Below the pieces are notes generated by a model that saw nothing but the letters and a program-made list of their open reading frames with translations, did no database searches and was not told the DNA's origin. Positions 1 to 8,119 of a DNA stretch of 9,552 nucleotides are shown piece after piece; the stretch's first letter is position 1, and each line of letters starts with the position of its first letter. The stretch is from Candidatus Methylomirabilota bacterium. GTDB lineage: Bacteria > Methylomirabilota > Methylomirabilia > Methylomirabilales > JACPAU01. The translations under genes were made by a program, and so were the position numbers. The stretch spans positions 4,397-13,948 of the forward strand of contig JACPAU010000003.1 in NCBI GenBank assembly GCA_016180705.1, given 5' to 3'.

Positions 1-293
1 TCATCGCCAACGACACGGGACCGATGCACCTGGCGGCGGCCCTGAGCCGGCCAGTCATCGCCCTGATGGGCCCCACGGATCCCCGCCGCACCGGGCCGGC
101 GGGCGAGAGCCACCGGGTCCTTTCGGGCTCCCCCGCCTGCAGCCCGTGCTTCTCCAGGACCTGCCGGAACCCGGACCGCCTCTGCTGTCTCACGGCGGTC
201 GAGCCGGAGGCGGTCCTCGCCGCGGCGCGCGAGGTTCTCCGGCGGCGCGAGCCCGCGCGCCGGCCGGCCCTGGCAAGGCCCGGGCAGCCATGA
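1..293 (+). CDS. ADP-heptose:LPS heptosyltransferase (GT9 family), 3' fragment
   Basis: This is the C-terminal part of a glycosyltransferase family 9 protein; the first complete codon is at 3 and the 5' end lies outside the window. The visible ~97 residues begin IANDTGPMHLAAAL, the GT9 nucleotide-sugar binding signature, followed by a GPTDPRRTGP segment and a Cys-rich CSPCF...C...CC stretch. That layout resembles heptosyltransferase II (WaaF/RfaF) more than heptosyltransferase I. The family transfers L-glycero-D-manno-heptose from ADP-heptose to the LPS inner core on the cytoplasmic face of the inner membrane, so the gene implies a diderm host (family knowledge). The TGA stop (291-293) overlaps the ATG of the next gene, suggesting translational coupling. 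Exact acceptor specificity cannot be told from this fragment. Confidence 0.85.
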   Translation, partial: IANDTGPMHLAAALSRPVIALMGPTDPRRTGPAGESHRVLSGSPACSPCFSRTCRNPDRLCCLTAVEPEAVLAAAREVLRRREPARRPALARPGQP

Positions 294-1288
294 AGGACGC
301 GGGTGCCGTCGCCGCCATCGGCGGCGATGTCGGCGGGACCAACATCCGCCTCGCCCTGGTGGATGCGGACGGGGGGCTGTCGGAGCCGTACCGGTACCCG
401 ACCCCGCCGAGCGGAGATGCGGCGGCGATCGTGGAGACGCTGGCGCAGGGCATCCGGGTCCTGCAGCACCAGGCCCGCGCGCACGGGATCCGTCTGGTCG
501 GGTGCGGGCTGGGTCTCGCGGGGCTCGTGGACGTCCGGGCCGGCCTCGTCTACACGGCGCCCAACATCGCCGGCTTCCAGGACCTGCCCCTGAAGAAGTT
601 GCTGGAGGAGAAGGTGGACGTCCCGGTCACGCTGGAGAACGACGCCAATGCCGCCGCCTTCGCCGAGTACTGGCTGGGGGCCGGCCGGGGGGTGGGCTCC
701 CTCGTGTGCCTGACCCTCGGGACCGGGGTCGGGAGCGGCATCGTCCTCGATGGCAAACTGTGGCGCGGGGCGAGCGGGGCGGCCGGGGAGGCGGGCCACA
801 TGACCGTGGAGGCCGACGGGGAGCGCTGCGGCTGCGGGCGGCGCGGCTGCCTCGAGGCCTACGCCTCGGCCACCGCCATCATCCGGGATGCCCGCGCCGC
901 GCTGGCGCGGGGCGAGGCGACGGCGCTGCGCAAGAAGTTCGGAGCGCATCCGGAGGCGCTGACCGCCAAGGACGTGAGCGACGCCGCATCGGCCGGCGAT
1001 GCGGTGGCGCGCCGCCTCATCGAGCGCGCAGGGCGCTACCTGGGGGTGGGGCTCGGGACCCTGGTGAACCTCCTGAACCCCGACCTCATCACGCTGGCCG
1101 GCGGGCTCGTCGCGGCCGGCGAGCTGCTGCTCCGGCCGGCCCTCGCGGAACTCGACCAGCGGGCCTTCCCGGCGCTGCGCCGCCGGACCCGGGTCGCGTT
1201 CTCGGCGCTGGCCGACACCGCCGGGATGCTCGGGGCGGCCGGGCTCGTCCTGGCCGAGGCCGGGCACCTCTGGATGTCCCCCCACTGA
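290..1288 (+). CDS. ROK-family sugar kinase, probable glucokinase
   Basis: A 332-residue ROK kinase, of usual family length. Visible motifs are: the N-terminal phosphate-binding loop [10 protein letters not shown] (residues 11-20); ENDAN (116-120), with D118 as the likely catalytic base; the adenosine/phosphate segment [10 protein letters not shown] (141-150); and the ROK zinc site, with H170 followed by C180, C182 and C187 in an HX9CXCX4C arrangement. The reaction is ATP-dependent phosphorylation of a hexose, most likely glucose to glucose-6-phosphate. ROK members also include N-acetylmannosamine, fructo- and N-acetylglucosamine kinases, so the substrate is inferred. The absence of an N-terminal helix-turn-helix argues against a ROK repressor. 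I chose ATG 290 because it places the phosphate loop near the N-terminus as in the family and makes a 4-base ATGA overlap with the heptosyltransferase; the frame stays open upstream to 146, but that part overlaps the preceding gene. No strong Shine-Dalgarno is seen, consistent with coupling. Confidence 0.9.
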   Translation: MKDAGAVAAIGGDVGGTNIRLALVDADGGLSEPYRYPTPPSGDAAAIVETLAQGIRVLQHQARAHGIRLVGCGLGLAGLVDVRAGLVYTAPNIAGFQDLPLKKLLEEKVDVPVTLENDANAAAFAEYWLGAGRGVGSLVCLTLGTGVGSGIVLDGKLWRGASGAAGEAGHMTVEADGERCGCGRRGCLEAYASATAIIRDARAALARGEATALRKKFGAHPEALTAKDVSDAASAGDAVARRLIERAGRYLGVGLGTLVNLLNPDLITLAGGLVAAGELLLRPALAELDQRAFPALRRRTRVAFSALADTAGMLGAAGLVLAEAGHLWMSPH

Positions 1289-1289
1289 G

Positions 1290-3095
<1,806 letters not shown>

Positions 3096-3298
3096 TGCCG
3101 GCCCTCCTGCCGCCGCCCGCCCGGGGTGAGCCGCGACGCAGCCCTGTCTGGGTATCGGGCGGAGGAGCGGCTTGCCCCGGGAAGAGGGCGGCGGCTCCGA
3201 AGGTGCTCGTCATGCTCGTCATTTGGCCCGGCACCCGAGGTGTCGCGTGAACACTATCGGCAATTCGTTGAAGCCACACTAGGCGCGGGCGGGGCCCA
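3096..3298 (+). other. lepA-lepB intergenic spacer
   Basis: This 203-bp gap is the longest non-coding stretch in an otherwise tightly packed window. It is GC-rich except for a relatively AT-rich patch at about 3247-3282. I found no hairpin followed by a T tract, no convincing -35/-10 pair, no tRNA and no riboswitch core that I recognise. The lepB frame is closed upstream by a TGA at 3269-3271, with no alternative start between that stop and ATG 3299. A perfect 9-bp tandem repeat lies at 3204-3221. Function is unknown; it may simply be a leader or a weak promoter region for lepB. Confidence 0.6.
3204..3221. repeat. 9-bp tandem direct repeat
   Basis: TGCTCGTCA occurs twice with no gap (3204-3212 and 3213-3221) inside the lepA-lepB spacer, about 78 bases upstream of the lepB start. 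It could be a direct-repeat operator half-site or just local slippage. Nothing in the sequence tells which. Confidence 0.6.
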
Positions 3299-4045
3299 AT
3301 GGACGACCGGCAGCAAGCAACGCAGCAGCAGGGCGCCGTGGGCGAACTCCACGACGCCCGCAGGAAGTCGGCGGCGCGGGAGTGGACCGAGGCCATCCTC
3401 GTGGCGGTGGCCCTCGCCCTCGTCATCCGGACGTTCGTCGTCCAGGCCTTCAAGATCCCGTCGGGCTCCATGCTCGAGAGCCTCCAGATCGGCGACCACC
3501 TGCTCGTCAACAAGATGACCCGGGGGACCATCGTGGAGGTCCCCCTGACCCGGATCGCCCTCTTCACCGTCCCGCGCCTCGGGGACCCGCAGCGGGGGGA
3601 GATCCTGGTCTTCCAGTTCCCTCGGGACCCGTCCCGGGACTTCATCAAGCGGGTCATCGGGCTGCCCGGGGAGGTGGTGGCGATCCGGGACAAGCGGGTC
3701 TACATTGACGGCCGGCTCATCGAAGAGCCCTACGTCGTCTACCGGGGCGGCCCCCCCGCCGCCAACCCCCCGCCCGCCACGCTCCCGGCGCGGCCGGGCG
3801 CCGTCCCGGCCTGCAGCGCCCGGGAGGGCGGATACCCGCGGGACCGGGACGACTACGGTCCGTGCCTCGTCCCCGAGGGACACCTCTTCATGATGGGGGA
3901 CAACCGGGATCAGAGCGAGGACAGCCGGGCCTGGGGCCCCCTCCCCATGGAGCTCATCCGGGGGAAGGCTTTCCTCATCTACTGGTCGTGGAACCGCGAT
4001 CGCTTCCTGCCCCGGTGGGACCGGATCGGGATGCTGGTGCGATGA
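3299..4045 (+). CDS. lepB: Signal peptidase I (leader peptidase)
   Basis: A 248-residue type I signal peptidase (S26 family), which removes signal peptides from exported proteins at the outer face of the inner membrane. The order is a short hydrophilic N-terminus, one membrane helix at about 30-50 (EAILVAVALALVIRTFVVQA), box B PSGSM with nucleophile S57, and a K117 general base in FIKRVIGLPGE (115-125). The terminal box MGDNRDQSEDSR spans 199-210. Only one N-terminal membrane segment is evident, as in Bacillus and many GC-rich lineages; E. coli LepB has two. A Pro/Ala-rich insertion with two cysteines (C172, C189) separates the catalytic Lys box from the GDNR box. ATG 3299 is the only start available, because the frame is closed at 3269-3271. 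The stop overlaps the next start (ATGA, 4042-4045), so lepB and hemW are likely co-translated. Confidence 0.97.
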   Translation: MDDRQQATQQQGAVGELHDARRKSAAREWTEAILVAVALALVIRTFVVQAFKIPSGSMLESLQIGDHLLVNKMTRGTIVEVPLTRIALFTVPRLGDPQRGEILVFQFPRDPSRDFIKRVIGLPGEVVAIRDKRVYIDGRLIEEPYVVYRGGPPAANPPPATLPARPGAVPACSAREGGYPRDRDDYGPCLVPEGHLFMMGDNRDQSEDSRAWGPLPMELIRGKAFLIYWSWNRDRFLPRWDRIGMLVR

Positions 4046-5211
4046 AGCCCCTGGCGCTCTACCTGCACATCCCCTACTGCCTCTCGCGCTGCCACTACTG
4101 CGACTTCAACACCTACGTCCTGGACGCCGGACAGGCGCGGGAGTACGTCAGGGCGCTGGCCAGCGAGGTCCGCCACCAGGCCGCGGCCCTCACGGAGCCG
4201 CGCCGGGTCGAGACGGTGTTCTTCGGAGGCGGGACCCCGTCGCTGCTGCCGGCCGAGGACCTCTGCCTGCTCCTCGAGACCTGCCGCACGGCCTTCCCCA
4301 TCGCTCCGGGGGCCGAGATCACCCTGGAGGCCAACCCCGAGACCGTGACGGCCGAAGCCTTCACCCTCCTCCGCCGGGCCGGATTCAACCGGGTGAGCCT
4401 CGGCGTGCAGGCGCTGGAGGCCGGCCTGCTCCAGGTCCTCGGCCGCCCCCACACCCCGGCCCGGGCCACGGAGGCCTTCGCCGCCGTCCGGGCCGCGGGC
4501 TTCGACAACGTGAACCTGGACATCATGTTCGGCCTGCCGGGCCAGTCGCACAGAGACTGGCGCCGGACCCTGGATGGGGTGGTGGTACTCGGCCCGGAGC
4601 ACCTGTCGGCCTACGGGCTCACGATCGAGGAGGGGACTCACTTCGGCCGCCTGCACCGCCGGGGTGCCCTCCGGCTCCCTCGGGAGGAGGCCCACCTGGC
4701 CATGTACGGGGAGGCCCTCCGAGTCCTGCCGGCCGCCGGATACCGTCGCTACGAGGTCTCGAACTTCGCCCGGCCAGGCTTCGAGTGCCGTCACAACCTC
4801 ACCTACTGGCGCCAGGGGGAGTACCTCGGGCTCGGGGCCGGTGCGCACGGCTACCTCGGCGGGGTCCGCACCGTGAACGAGCGCCTGCCCGCCGCGTACA
4901 TCGCCGCCGTCTCCCGCCGGGGGAGCGCCGTCGCCGCCCGGGAGCACCCATCGCCGGTCGCGCAGGCGGAGGAGGCGCTCCTGCTGGGCCTGCGCCTGGC
5001 GAGCGGCATTGACCTCGCCGCCTTCGCGGCCCGGTTCGGCCTGCCCGACCCCCCAGTTGACCCGACGCTCCTCACCCGGCTCGAGGACCTGGGGCTCGTC
5101 GCCCTCTCCGGGGGCTCCCTCCGGTTGACCGAGGCCGGTCTGCCCGTTTCCGACACCGTCATCGCGGAGATCGCCGCCTGCCTCGCCTTTCCGTCTGGGG
5201 TTTGCGCTTGA
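4042..5211 (+). CDS. hemW: Radical SAM heme chaperone HemW
   Basis: A 389-residue radical SAM protein of the HemN/HemW group. The Fe4S4 motif is C13-X3-C17-X2-C20-D-F22. A phenylalanine follows where true coproporphyrinogen III dehydrogenase (HemN) has a fourth Cys, which is the usual mark of HemW. Further conserved pieces are the N-terminal YLHIPYC, FFGGGTPS (60-67), LEANPE, a GFNRVSLGVQ segment, a DIMFGLPGQ segment and GLGAGAHG. HemW binds heme and is thought to deliver it to respiratory enzymes; older annotations call it oxygen-independent coproporphyrinogen oxidase-like. The chosen ATG overlaps the lepB stop by 4 bases and puts YLHIPYC at the N-terminus as in the family; the frame is open further upstream, but that part lies inside lepB. 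The TGA stop is embedded in the -35 box of the hrcA promoter. Confidence 0.95.
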   Translation: MKPLALYLHIPYCLSRCHYCDFNTYVLDAGQAREYVRALASEVRHQAAALTEPRRVETVFFGGGTPSLLPAEDLCLLLETCRTAFPIAPGAEITLEANPETVTAEAFTLLRRAGFNRVSLGVQALEAGLLQVLGRPHTPARATEAFAAVRAAGFDNVNLDIMFGLPGQSHRDWRRTLDGVVVLGPEHLSAYGLTIEEGTHFGRLHRRGALRLPREEAHLAMYGEALRVLPAAGYRRYEVSNFARPGFECRHNLTYWRQGEYLGLGAGAHGYLGGVRTVNERLPAAYIAAVSRRGSAVAAREHPSPVAQAEEALLLGLRLASGIDLAAFAARFGLPDPPVDPTLLTRLEDLGLVALSGGSLRLTEAGLPVSDTVIAEIAACLAFPSGVCA

Positions 5212-5236
5212 CATCGAGGGCCGACTTTTCTATCTT
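5208..5236 (+). promoter_or_regulatory. sigma70-type promoter of hrcA
   Basis: A perfect -35 TTGACA (5208-5213) is separated by exactly 17 bp from TATCTT (5231-5236), which matches the TATAAT consensus at four of six positions. Transcription would start near 5243, just before the CIRCE element, so the operator lies over the initial transcribed region. The -35 box overlaps the hemW stop codon (5209-5211). The region is noticeably AT-rich for this genome, which supports a real promoter. Confidence 0.88.
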
Positions 5237-5279
5237 TTTAGCCAAGTTAGCACTCTCATTTGGAGAGTGCTAAGTCGGC
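5220..5279. repeat. 8-bp inverted repeat flanking the promoter -10/CIRCE region
   Basis: GCCGACTT (5220-5227) and its exact reverse complement AAGTCGGC (5272-5279) enclose the -10 box and CIRCE. The right arm shares two bases with the CIRCE right half. The left arm lies in the -35/-10 spacer, upstream of the predicted transcription start, so the pair could form RNA only in read-through transcripts from hemW. It may be chance. Confidence 0.5.
5247..5273. promoter_or_regulatory. CIRCE operator (HrcA binding site)
   Basis: A perfect CIRCE: TTAGCACTC (5247-5255), a 9-base spacer, then GAGTGCTAA (5265-5273), with no mismatch to the consensus. The symmetry continues into the spacer (TC/GA), giving 11-bp arms around a 5-base loop, so the transcript can also form a hairpin in the 5' leader. 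HrcA binds CIRCE when folded with GroEL help and releases it under heat or protein-folding stress (known mechanism). The site lies between the predicted start of transcription and the hrcA start codon, so hrcA is autoregulated. Confidence 0.98.
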
Positions 5280-5291
5280 TGGTCAGCACAG

Positions 5292-6341
5292 ATGGAGCAG
5301 CAGCAGATCCCCCTCACGCAGCGGCAGAAGGCGGTCCTGAGGGCCGTCATCCACGATTATATCCACTCCGCGGAGCCGGTCGGCTCGCGCACCGTCGCCC
5401 GCCGGTACGCCTTCCAGCTCGGCCCGGCCAGCATCCGGAACATCATGGCAGACCTCGATGAGCTGGGGTACCTCGCCCAGCCCCACACGTCGGCCGGCCG
5501 GGTCCCCACCGACCGCGGGTACCGCTTCTACGTGGACACCCTGATGGAGCCGGCGCCCCTCAGCCCCGAGGAGGCGGGCCTGATCGAGCGGTGCTTCACG
5601 CCGGCCAGCGGCCAGGTGGAGGGGCTCATGCGGGAGACCAGCCAGGCCCTGGGCAGTCTCTCCCGGTGCGCGGGCGTCGTCCTGGCGCCCCGCTTCGACC
5701 AGCTCCACGTCAAGCGTCTGGAGTTCGTGAGCCTGGGGCCCGACCGGGTCCTGCTCATCCTGGTGGCCACCTCGGGGGTCGTCCATCACAAGGTGGTCAC
5801 GGTGGACGAGGAGCTCCCCCAGGACGAACTGAACCGGATCGCCCGCTACCTGAACGAGCTGCTCGGCGGGCTCACGCTCCGGGAGGTCCGGCAGCTCCTG
5901 GTGGCGAAGATGGCCGAGGAGAAGGCCCTCTACGATCAACTCCTGCGCCGGGCGCTCGCATTGGGGCGGATGACGGTCGAGGAAGACCAGGCCGCGGAGG
6001 TCTACATCGGCGGGACCGCGCACATCATGGAGCAGCCCGAGTTCGCCGGTGGCGAGCGGATGCGGGCGATCTTCGCCGCCTTCGAGGAGAAGTCGCGCCT
6101 CGTGCGCATCCTCGATCGCTGCCTGGAGGATGCAGGCTTGACAGTGATCATCGGCCGCGAGCTCGAGGAGGTCGGGCTCCAGGGGTTCAGCATGGTGGCC
6201 TCCCCCTACTTTCAGGGGGGCGCGCCGCTCGGCGCCCTGGCGGTGGTGGGTCCCACCCGGATGCCGTACGACCGGGTGGTTCCCCTGGTGGAGTACACGG
6301 CCCGCCTGGTGACCCGCCTGCTCACGCACGAGACCTCCTGA
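5292..6341 (+). CDS. hrcA: Heat-inducible transcription repressor HrcA
   Basis: A 349-residue HrcA, of usual length. The N-terminal winged helix-turn-helix carries the family hallmark from LGPASIRNIMADL (43-55) through ELGYLAQPHTSAGR (57-70) and VPTDRGYRFYVD (71-82). The GAF-like central domain and the later VYIGGT segment (237-242) are present. It is a homodimeric repressor of CIRCE-controlled chaperone genes (dnaK and groE operons) whose activity depends on GroEL (known). ATG 5292 gives the expected N-terminus about 49 bases after the predicted transcript start. No good Shine-Dalgarno precedes it: the bases from the CIRCE right arm to the ATG contain no GGAG core, and the nearest GGAG (5262-5265) lies in the CIRCE spacer/arm, too far upstream. 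It is the first gene downstream of its own operator, followed by an intrinsic terminator. Confidence 0.98.
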   Translation: MEQQQIPLTQRQKAVLRAVIHDYIHSAEPVGSRTVARRYAFQLGPASIRNIMADLDELGYLAQPHTSAGRVPTDRGYRFYVDTLMEPAPLSPEEAGLIERCFTPASGQVEGLMRETSQALGSLSRCAGVVLAPRFDQLHVKRLEFVSLGPDRVLLILVATSGVVHHKVVTVDEELPQDELNRIARYLNELLGGLTLREVRQLLVAKMAEEKALYDQLLRRALALGRMTVEEDQAAEVYIGGTAHIMEQPEFAGGERMRAIFAAFEEKSRLVRILDRCLEDAGLTVIIGRELEEVGLQGFSMVASPYFQGGAPLGALAVVGPTRMPYDRVVPLVEYTARLVTRLLTHETS

Positions 6342-6349
6342 CCTGGAGG
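6334..6349 (+). other. Small hairpin across the hrcA stop codon
   Basis: CCTCC (6334-6338) pairs with GGAGG (6345-6349) around a 6-base loop that holds the TGA stop. It directly abuts the terminator stem, so the two could stack. The GGAGG arm looks like a Shine-Dalgarno but is about 66 bases from the next start, too far to serve grpE. Confidence 0.5.
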
Positions 6350-6381
6350 GGCCCGCGGGAAGCCGCCGGGCCTTTTTCTTT
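6350..6381 (+). terminator. Rho-independent terminator/attenuator between hrcA and grpE
   Basis: GGCCC (6350-6354) pairs with GGGCC (6368-6372), and GCGG (6355-6358) with CCGC (6363-6366), leaving one bulged C (6367) and a GAAG tetraloop. The GC-rich stem is followed at once by TTTTTCTTT (6373-6381). Such a T tract is exceptional in this GC-rich window and makes a textbook terminator. It lies inside a cluster normally co-transcribed, so it may act as a partial terminator that sets the ratio of hrcA to grpE-dnaJ, or as a processing or mRNA-stabilising hairpin. Confidence 0.85.
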
Positions 6382-6415
6382 AGCGGCCGTTGCCGCACCG
6401 CGAGGGAGATGGGAG

Positions 6416-7000
6416 ATGTCGCACCCGGAGCAGCCGGAAACCGGAGCCCGCGGCGAGGAGGCCGCCCCCGGGCCCGCCCCGGAGCCGCAGCCGCCGGAGC
6501 CGCAGCCGCAGGGGGCAGCCGACCCCCGGGACCAGGAGCTCGCGCGCCTCAACGACCGGCACCTCCGCCTGGCGGCGGAGTTCGAGAACTTCAAGAAGCG
6601 GGTGGCGCGCGACCGGGCGGAGGTGATCCGGACCGCCAACGAGGACCTCCTGCTGGAGCTCCTCCCGGTCCTGGACAACCTGGAGCGGGCGTTGGCCGCC
6701 GCGCGGAAGACCGACAGCACCGAGGCGCTGGCAGAGGGGGTGGACCTGGTGCTCCGCCTCTTCCAGGGGGTGCTGGAGCGGGCCGGGGTCAAGCCCATCG
6801 ACAGCGTCGGCCACGCCTTCGATCCGGCGGTCCACCAGGCCGTCGCGGTCGTGGAGTCCCCGGACGCGCCGGACCAGACCGTGGTGGAGGAGGTCCAGCG
6901 GGGCTACTGGCTCCACGCGAAGGTCCTGCGTCCCGCCATGGTGAAGGTGGCCAAGGCGGCCGCCCGGGCCGCCGGCCGCCGCGAGGGTAGCGGTCCGTGA
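6416..7000 (+). CDS. grpE: GrpE, nucleotide exchange factor of DnaK
   Basis: A 194-residue GrpE of usual length. GrpE is a dimer that speeds ADP release from DnaK and so drives the chaperone cycle in the cytoplasm. The first ~40 residues are a disordered Pro/Glu/Ala-rich tail with a duplicated [10 protein letters not shown] unit. The long coiled-coil helix follows (about 41-80), including the conserved [12 protein letters not shown] signature and the [16 protein letters not shown] segment. The C-terminal beta domain carries the family features [22 protein letters not shown] and [13 protein letters not shown] 6416 has GAGGGAG (6402-6408) seven bases upstream as ribosome-binding site; an ATG at 6409 is out of frame. 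It lies 74 bp after hrcA, beyond the terminator, with no clear promoter of its own. The stop overlaps the dnaJ start. Confidence 0.97.
   Translation: MSHPEQPETGARGEEAAPGPAPEPQPPEPQPQGAADPRDQELARLNDRHLRLAAEFENFKKRVARDRAEVIRTANEDLLLELLPVLDNLERALAAARKTDSTEALAEGVDLVLRLFQGVLERAGVKPIDSVGHAFDPAVHQAVAVVESPDAPDQTVVEEVQRGYWLHAKVLRPAMVKVAKAAARAAGRREGSGP
6481..6510. repeat. 15-bp tandem duplication in the GrpE N-terminal tail
   Basis: Two adjacent 15-base units (6481-6495 and 6496-6510) differ only in the last base and encode EPQPP then EPQPQ. In-frame expansion of a disordered tail is the simple explanation. Confidence 0.7.
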
Positions 7001-8106
7001 GCAAGCGGGACTACTACGAGGTTCTGGGGATCGACCGGGGCGCCAGCCCGGAGCAGGTGAAGAAGGCCTACCGCCGGCTCGCCCATCAGTTCCACCCGGA
7101 CAAGAACCCCGGCGACAAGGAGTCCGAGGAGCGCTTCAAGGAGCTCTCGGAGGCCTACGAGACGTTAGGCCAGCCCGAGAAGCGCGCCGCCTACGACCGC
7201 TTCGGCCACGCGGGGCTGGGCCGGGCGGCGGAGGGGTACGCGGACTTCGGGGACGCCGGGTTCGGCGGACTCTTCGACGACCTCTTCGAGGGCTTCTCCG
7301 GGACGACCGGGCGCCGCCGCAGCGCCGCACACCGCGGGGCCGACCTCCGGTACAACCTCACCATTGCGCTGGAGGAGGCGGCGCGGGGCCTCGAGAAGGA
7401 GATCCTCGTCCCGCGCCTAGAGGCCTGCGGGACCTGCGGGGGGAGCGGGGCCAGGGCCGGGAGCCGGCCGAAGCCCTGCAGCCTCTGCCGGGGGACGGGC
7501 CAGGTCCGGTTCTCCCGGGGCTTCCTCACCGTCAGCCAGCCGTGCCAGCAGTGCCGGGGAGAAGGGACCGTCCTGGAGGATCCCTGCCGGACCTGCCAGG
7601 GGCAGGGGCGGGTCCGGGTGGAGCGGAGCCTGTCGGTGAAGATCCCGGCCGGCGTGGAGACCGGCACGCGCCTTCGGGTGAGCGGCGAGGGCGAGGCGGG
7701 CATCCGCGGTGGGGCCCGGGGCGACCTGTACGTGGTCATCCAGGTGGCCGAGCATCCCCTCTTCGTGCGCGACGGGGACGACCTGCTCTGCGAGGTGCCG
7801 ATCTCCTTTACCCAGGCGGCCCTCGGGGCCGAATTGCGGATCCCGACGCTCAGCGGCTCCACCAAGCTGAAGGTCCCGCCCGGCGCCCAGTCCGGGGCCG
7901 AGTTTCGCCTCCGGGGCCAGGGCATGCCGAGTCTGCGGGGGTACGGGGTCGGCGACCTCCGGGTCCGGATCCTGGTGGAGGTCCCCACCCGCCTGACCAC
8001 CCGCCAGCGGCAGCTCCTGGAAGAGTTCGCCTCCCTGGAGAACGGCGACGGCACCCCCCTGAGCAAGCGGTTCCTGGAGAAGGTCCGCAACCTGCTGGGG
8101 AAGTGA
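6997..8106 (+). CDS. dnaJ: DnaJ (Hsp40), DnaK co-chaperone
   Basis: A complete type I DnaJ of 369 residues. DnaJ delivers unfolded clients to DnaK and stimulates its ATPase through the J domain. The J domain spans about 4-70 with HPD at 33-35. A short Gly/Phe region follows (about 81-105, with [10 protein letters not shown]). Four CXXCXGXG zinc repeats start at C144, C161, C183 and C197, all intact, and then come the two C-terminal beta domains and dimerisation end. The start is GTG 6997 in a GTGA overlap with the grpE stop, giving the standard [12 protein letters not shown] beginning; GAGGG (6983-6987) lies about nine bases upstream. In most genomes dnaK would sit between grpE and this gene; here it does not. 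Confidence 0.97.
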   Translation: MSKRDYYEVLGIDRGASPEQVKKAYRRLAHQFHPDKNPGDKESEERFKELSEAYETLGQPEKRAAYDRFGHAGLGRAAEGYADFGDAGFGGLFDDLFEGFSGTTGRRRSAAHRGADLRYNLTIALEEAARGLEKEILVPRLEACGTCGGSGARAGSRPKPCSLCRGTGQVRFSRGFLTVSQPCQQCRGEGTVLEDPCRTCQGQGRVRVERSLSVKIPAGVETGTRLRVSGEGEAGIRGGARGDLYVVIQVAEHPLFVRDGDDLLCEVPISFTQAALGAELRIPTLSGSTKLKVPPGAQSGAEFRLRGQGMPSLRGYGVGDLRVRILVEVPTRLTTRQRQLLEEFASLENGDGTPLSKRFLEKVRNLLGK

Positions 8107-8119
8107 CGCCCGCCGCGCC

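Noticed and set aside
3223..3257. Possible lepB promoter (TTGGCC ... CACTAT)
   Set aside because: The boxes are 23 bp apart and both match the consensus poorly; no better pair was found.
3247..3282. 11-codon reading frame with an AGGTG upstream, possible leader peptide
   Set aside because: It is too short to judge, has no regulatory codon run, and no attenuator hairpin follows it.
4042..5211. Annotation as coproporphyrinogen III dehydrogenase HemN
   Set aside because: The cluster motif is CX3CX2CDF with no fourth Cys, and the length (389) and N-terminus fit HemW.
3979..5214. 411-codon - strand open reading opposite hemW
   Set aside because: It is the complement of the hemW codons, with no domain signature; hemW is unambiguous.
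6382..6415. A dedicated grpE promoter after the terminator
   Set aside because: The 34 bases are GC-rich with no -10-like hexamer, too short for a full promoter plus leader.
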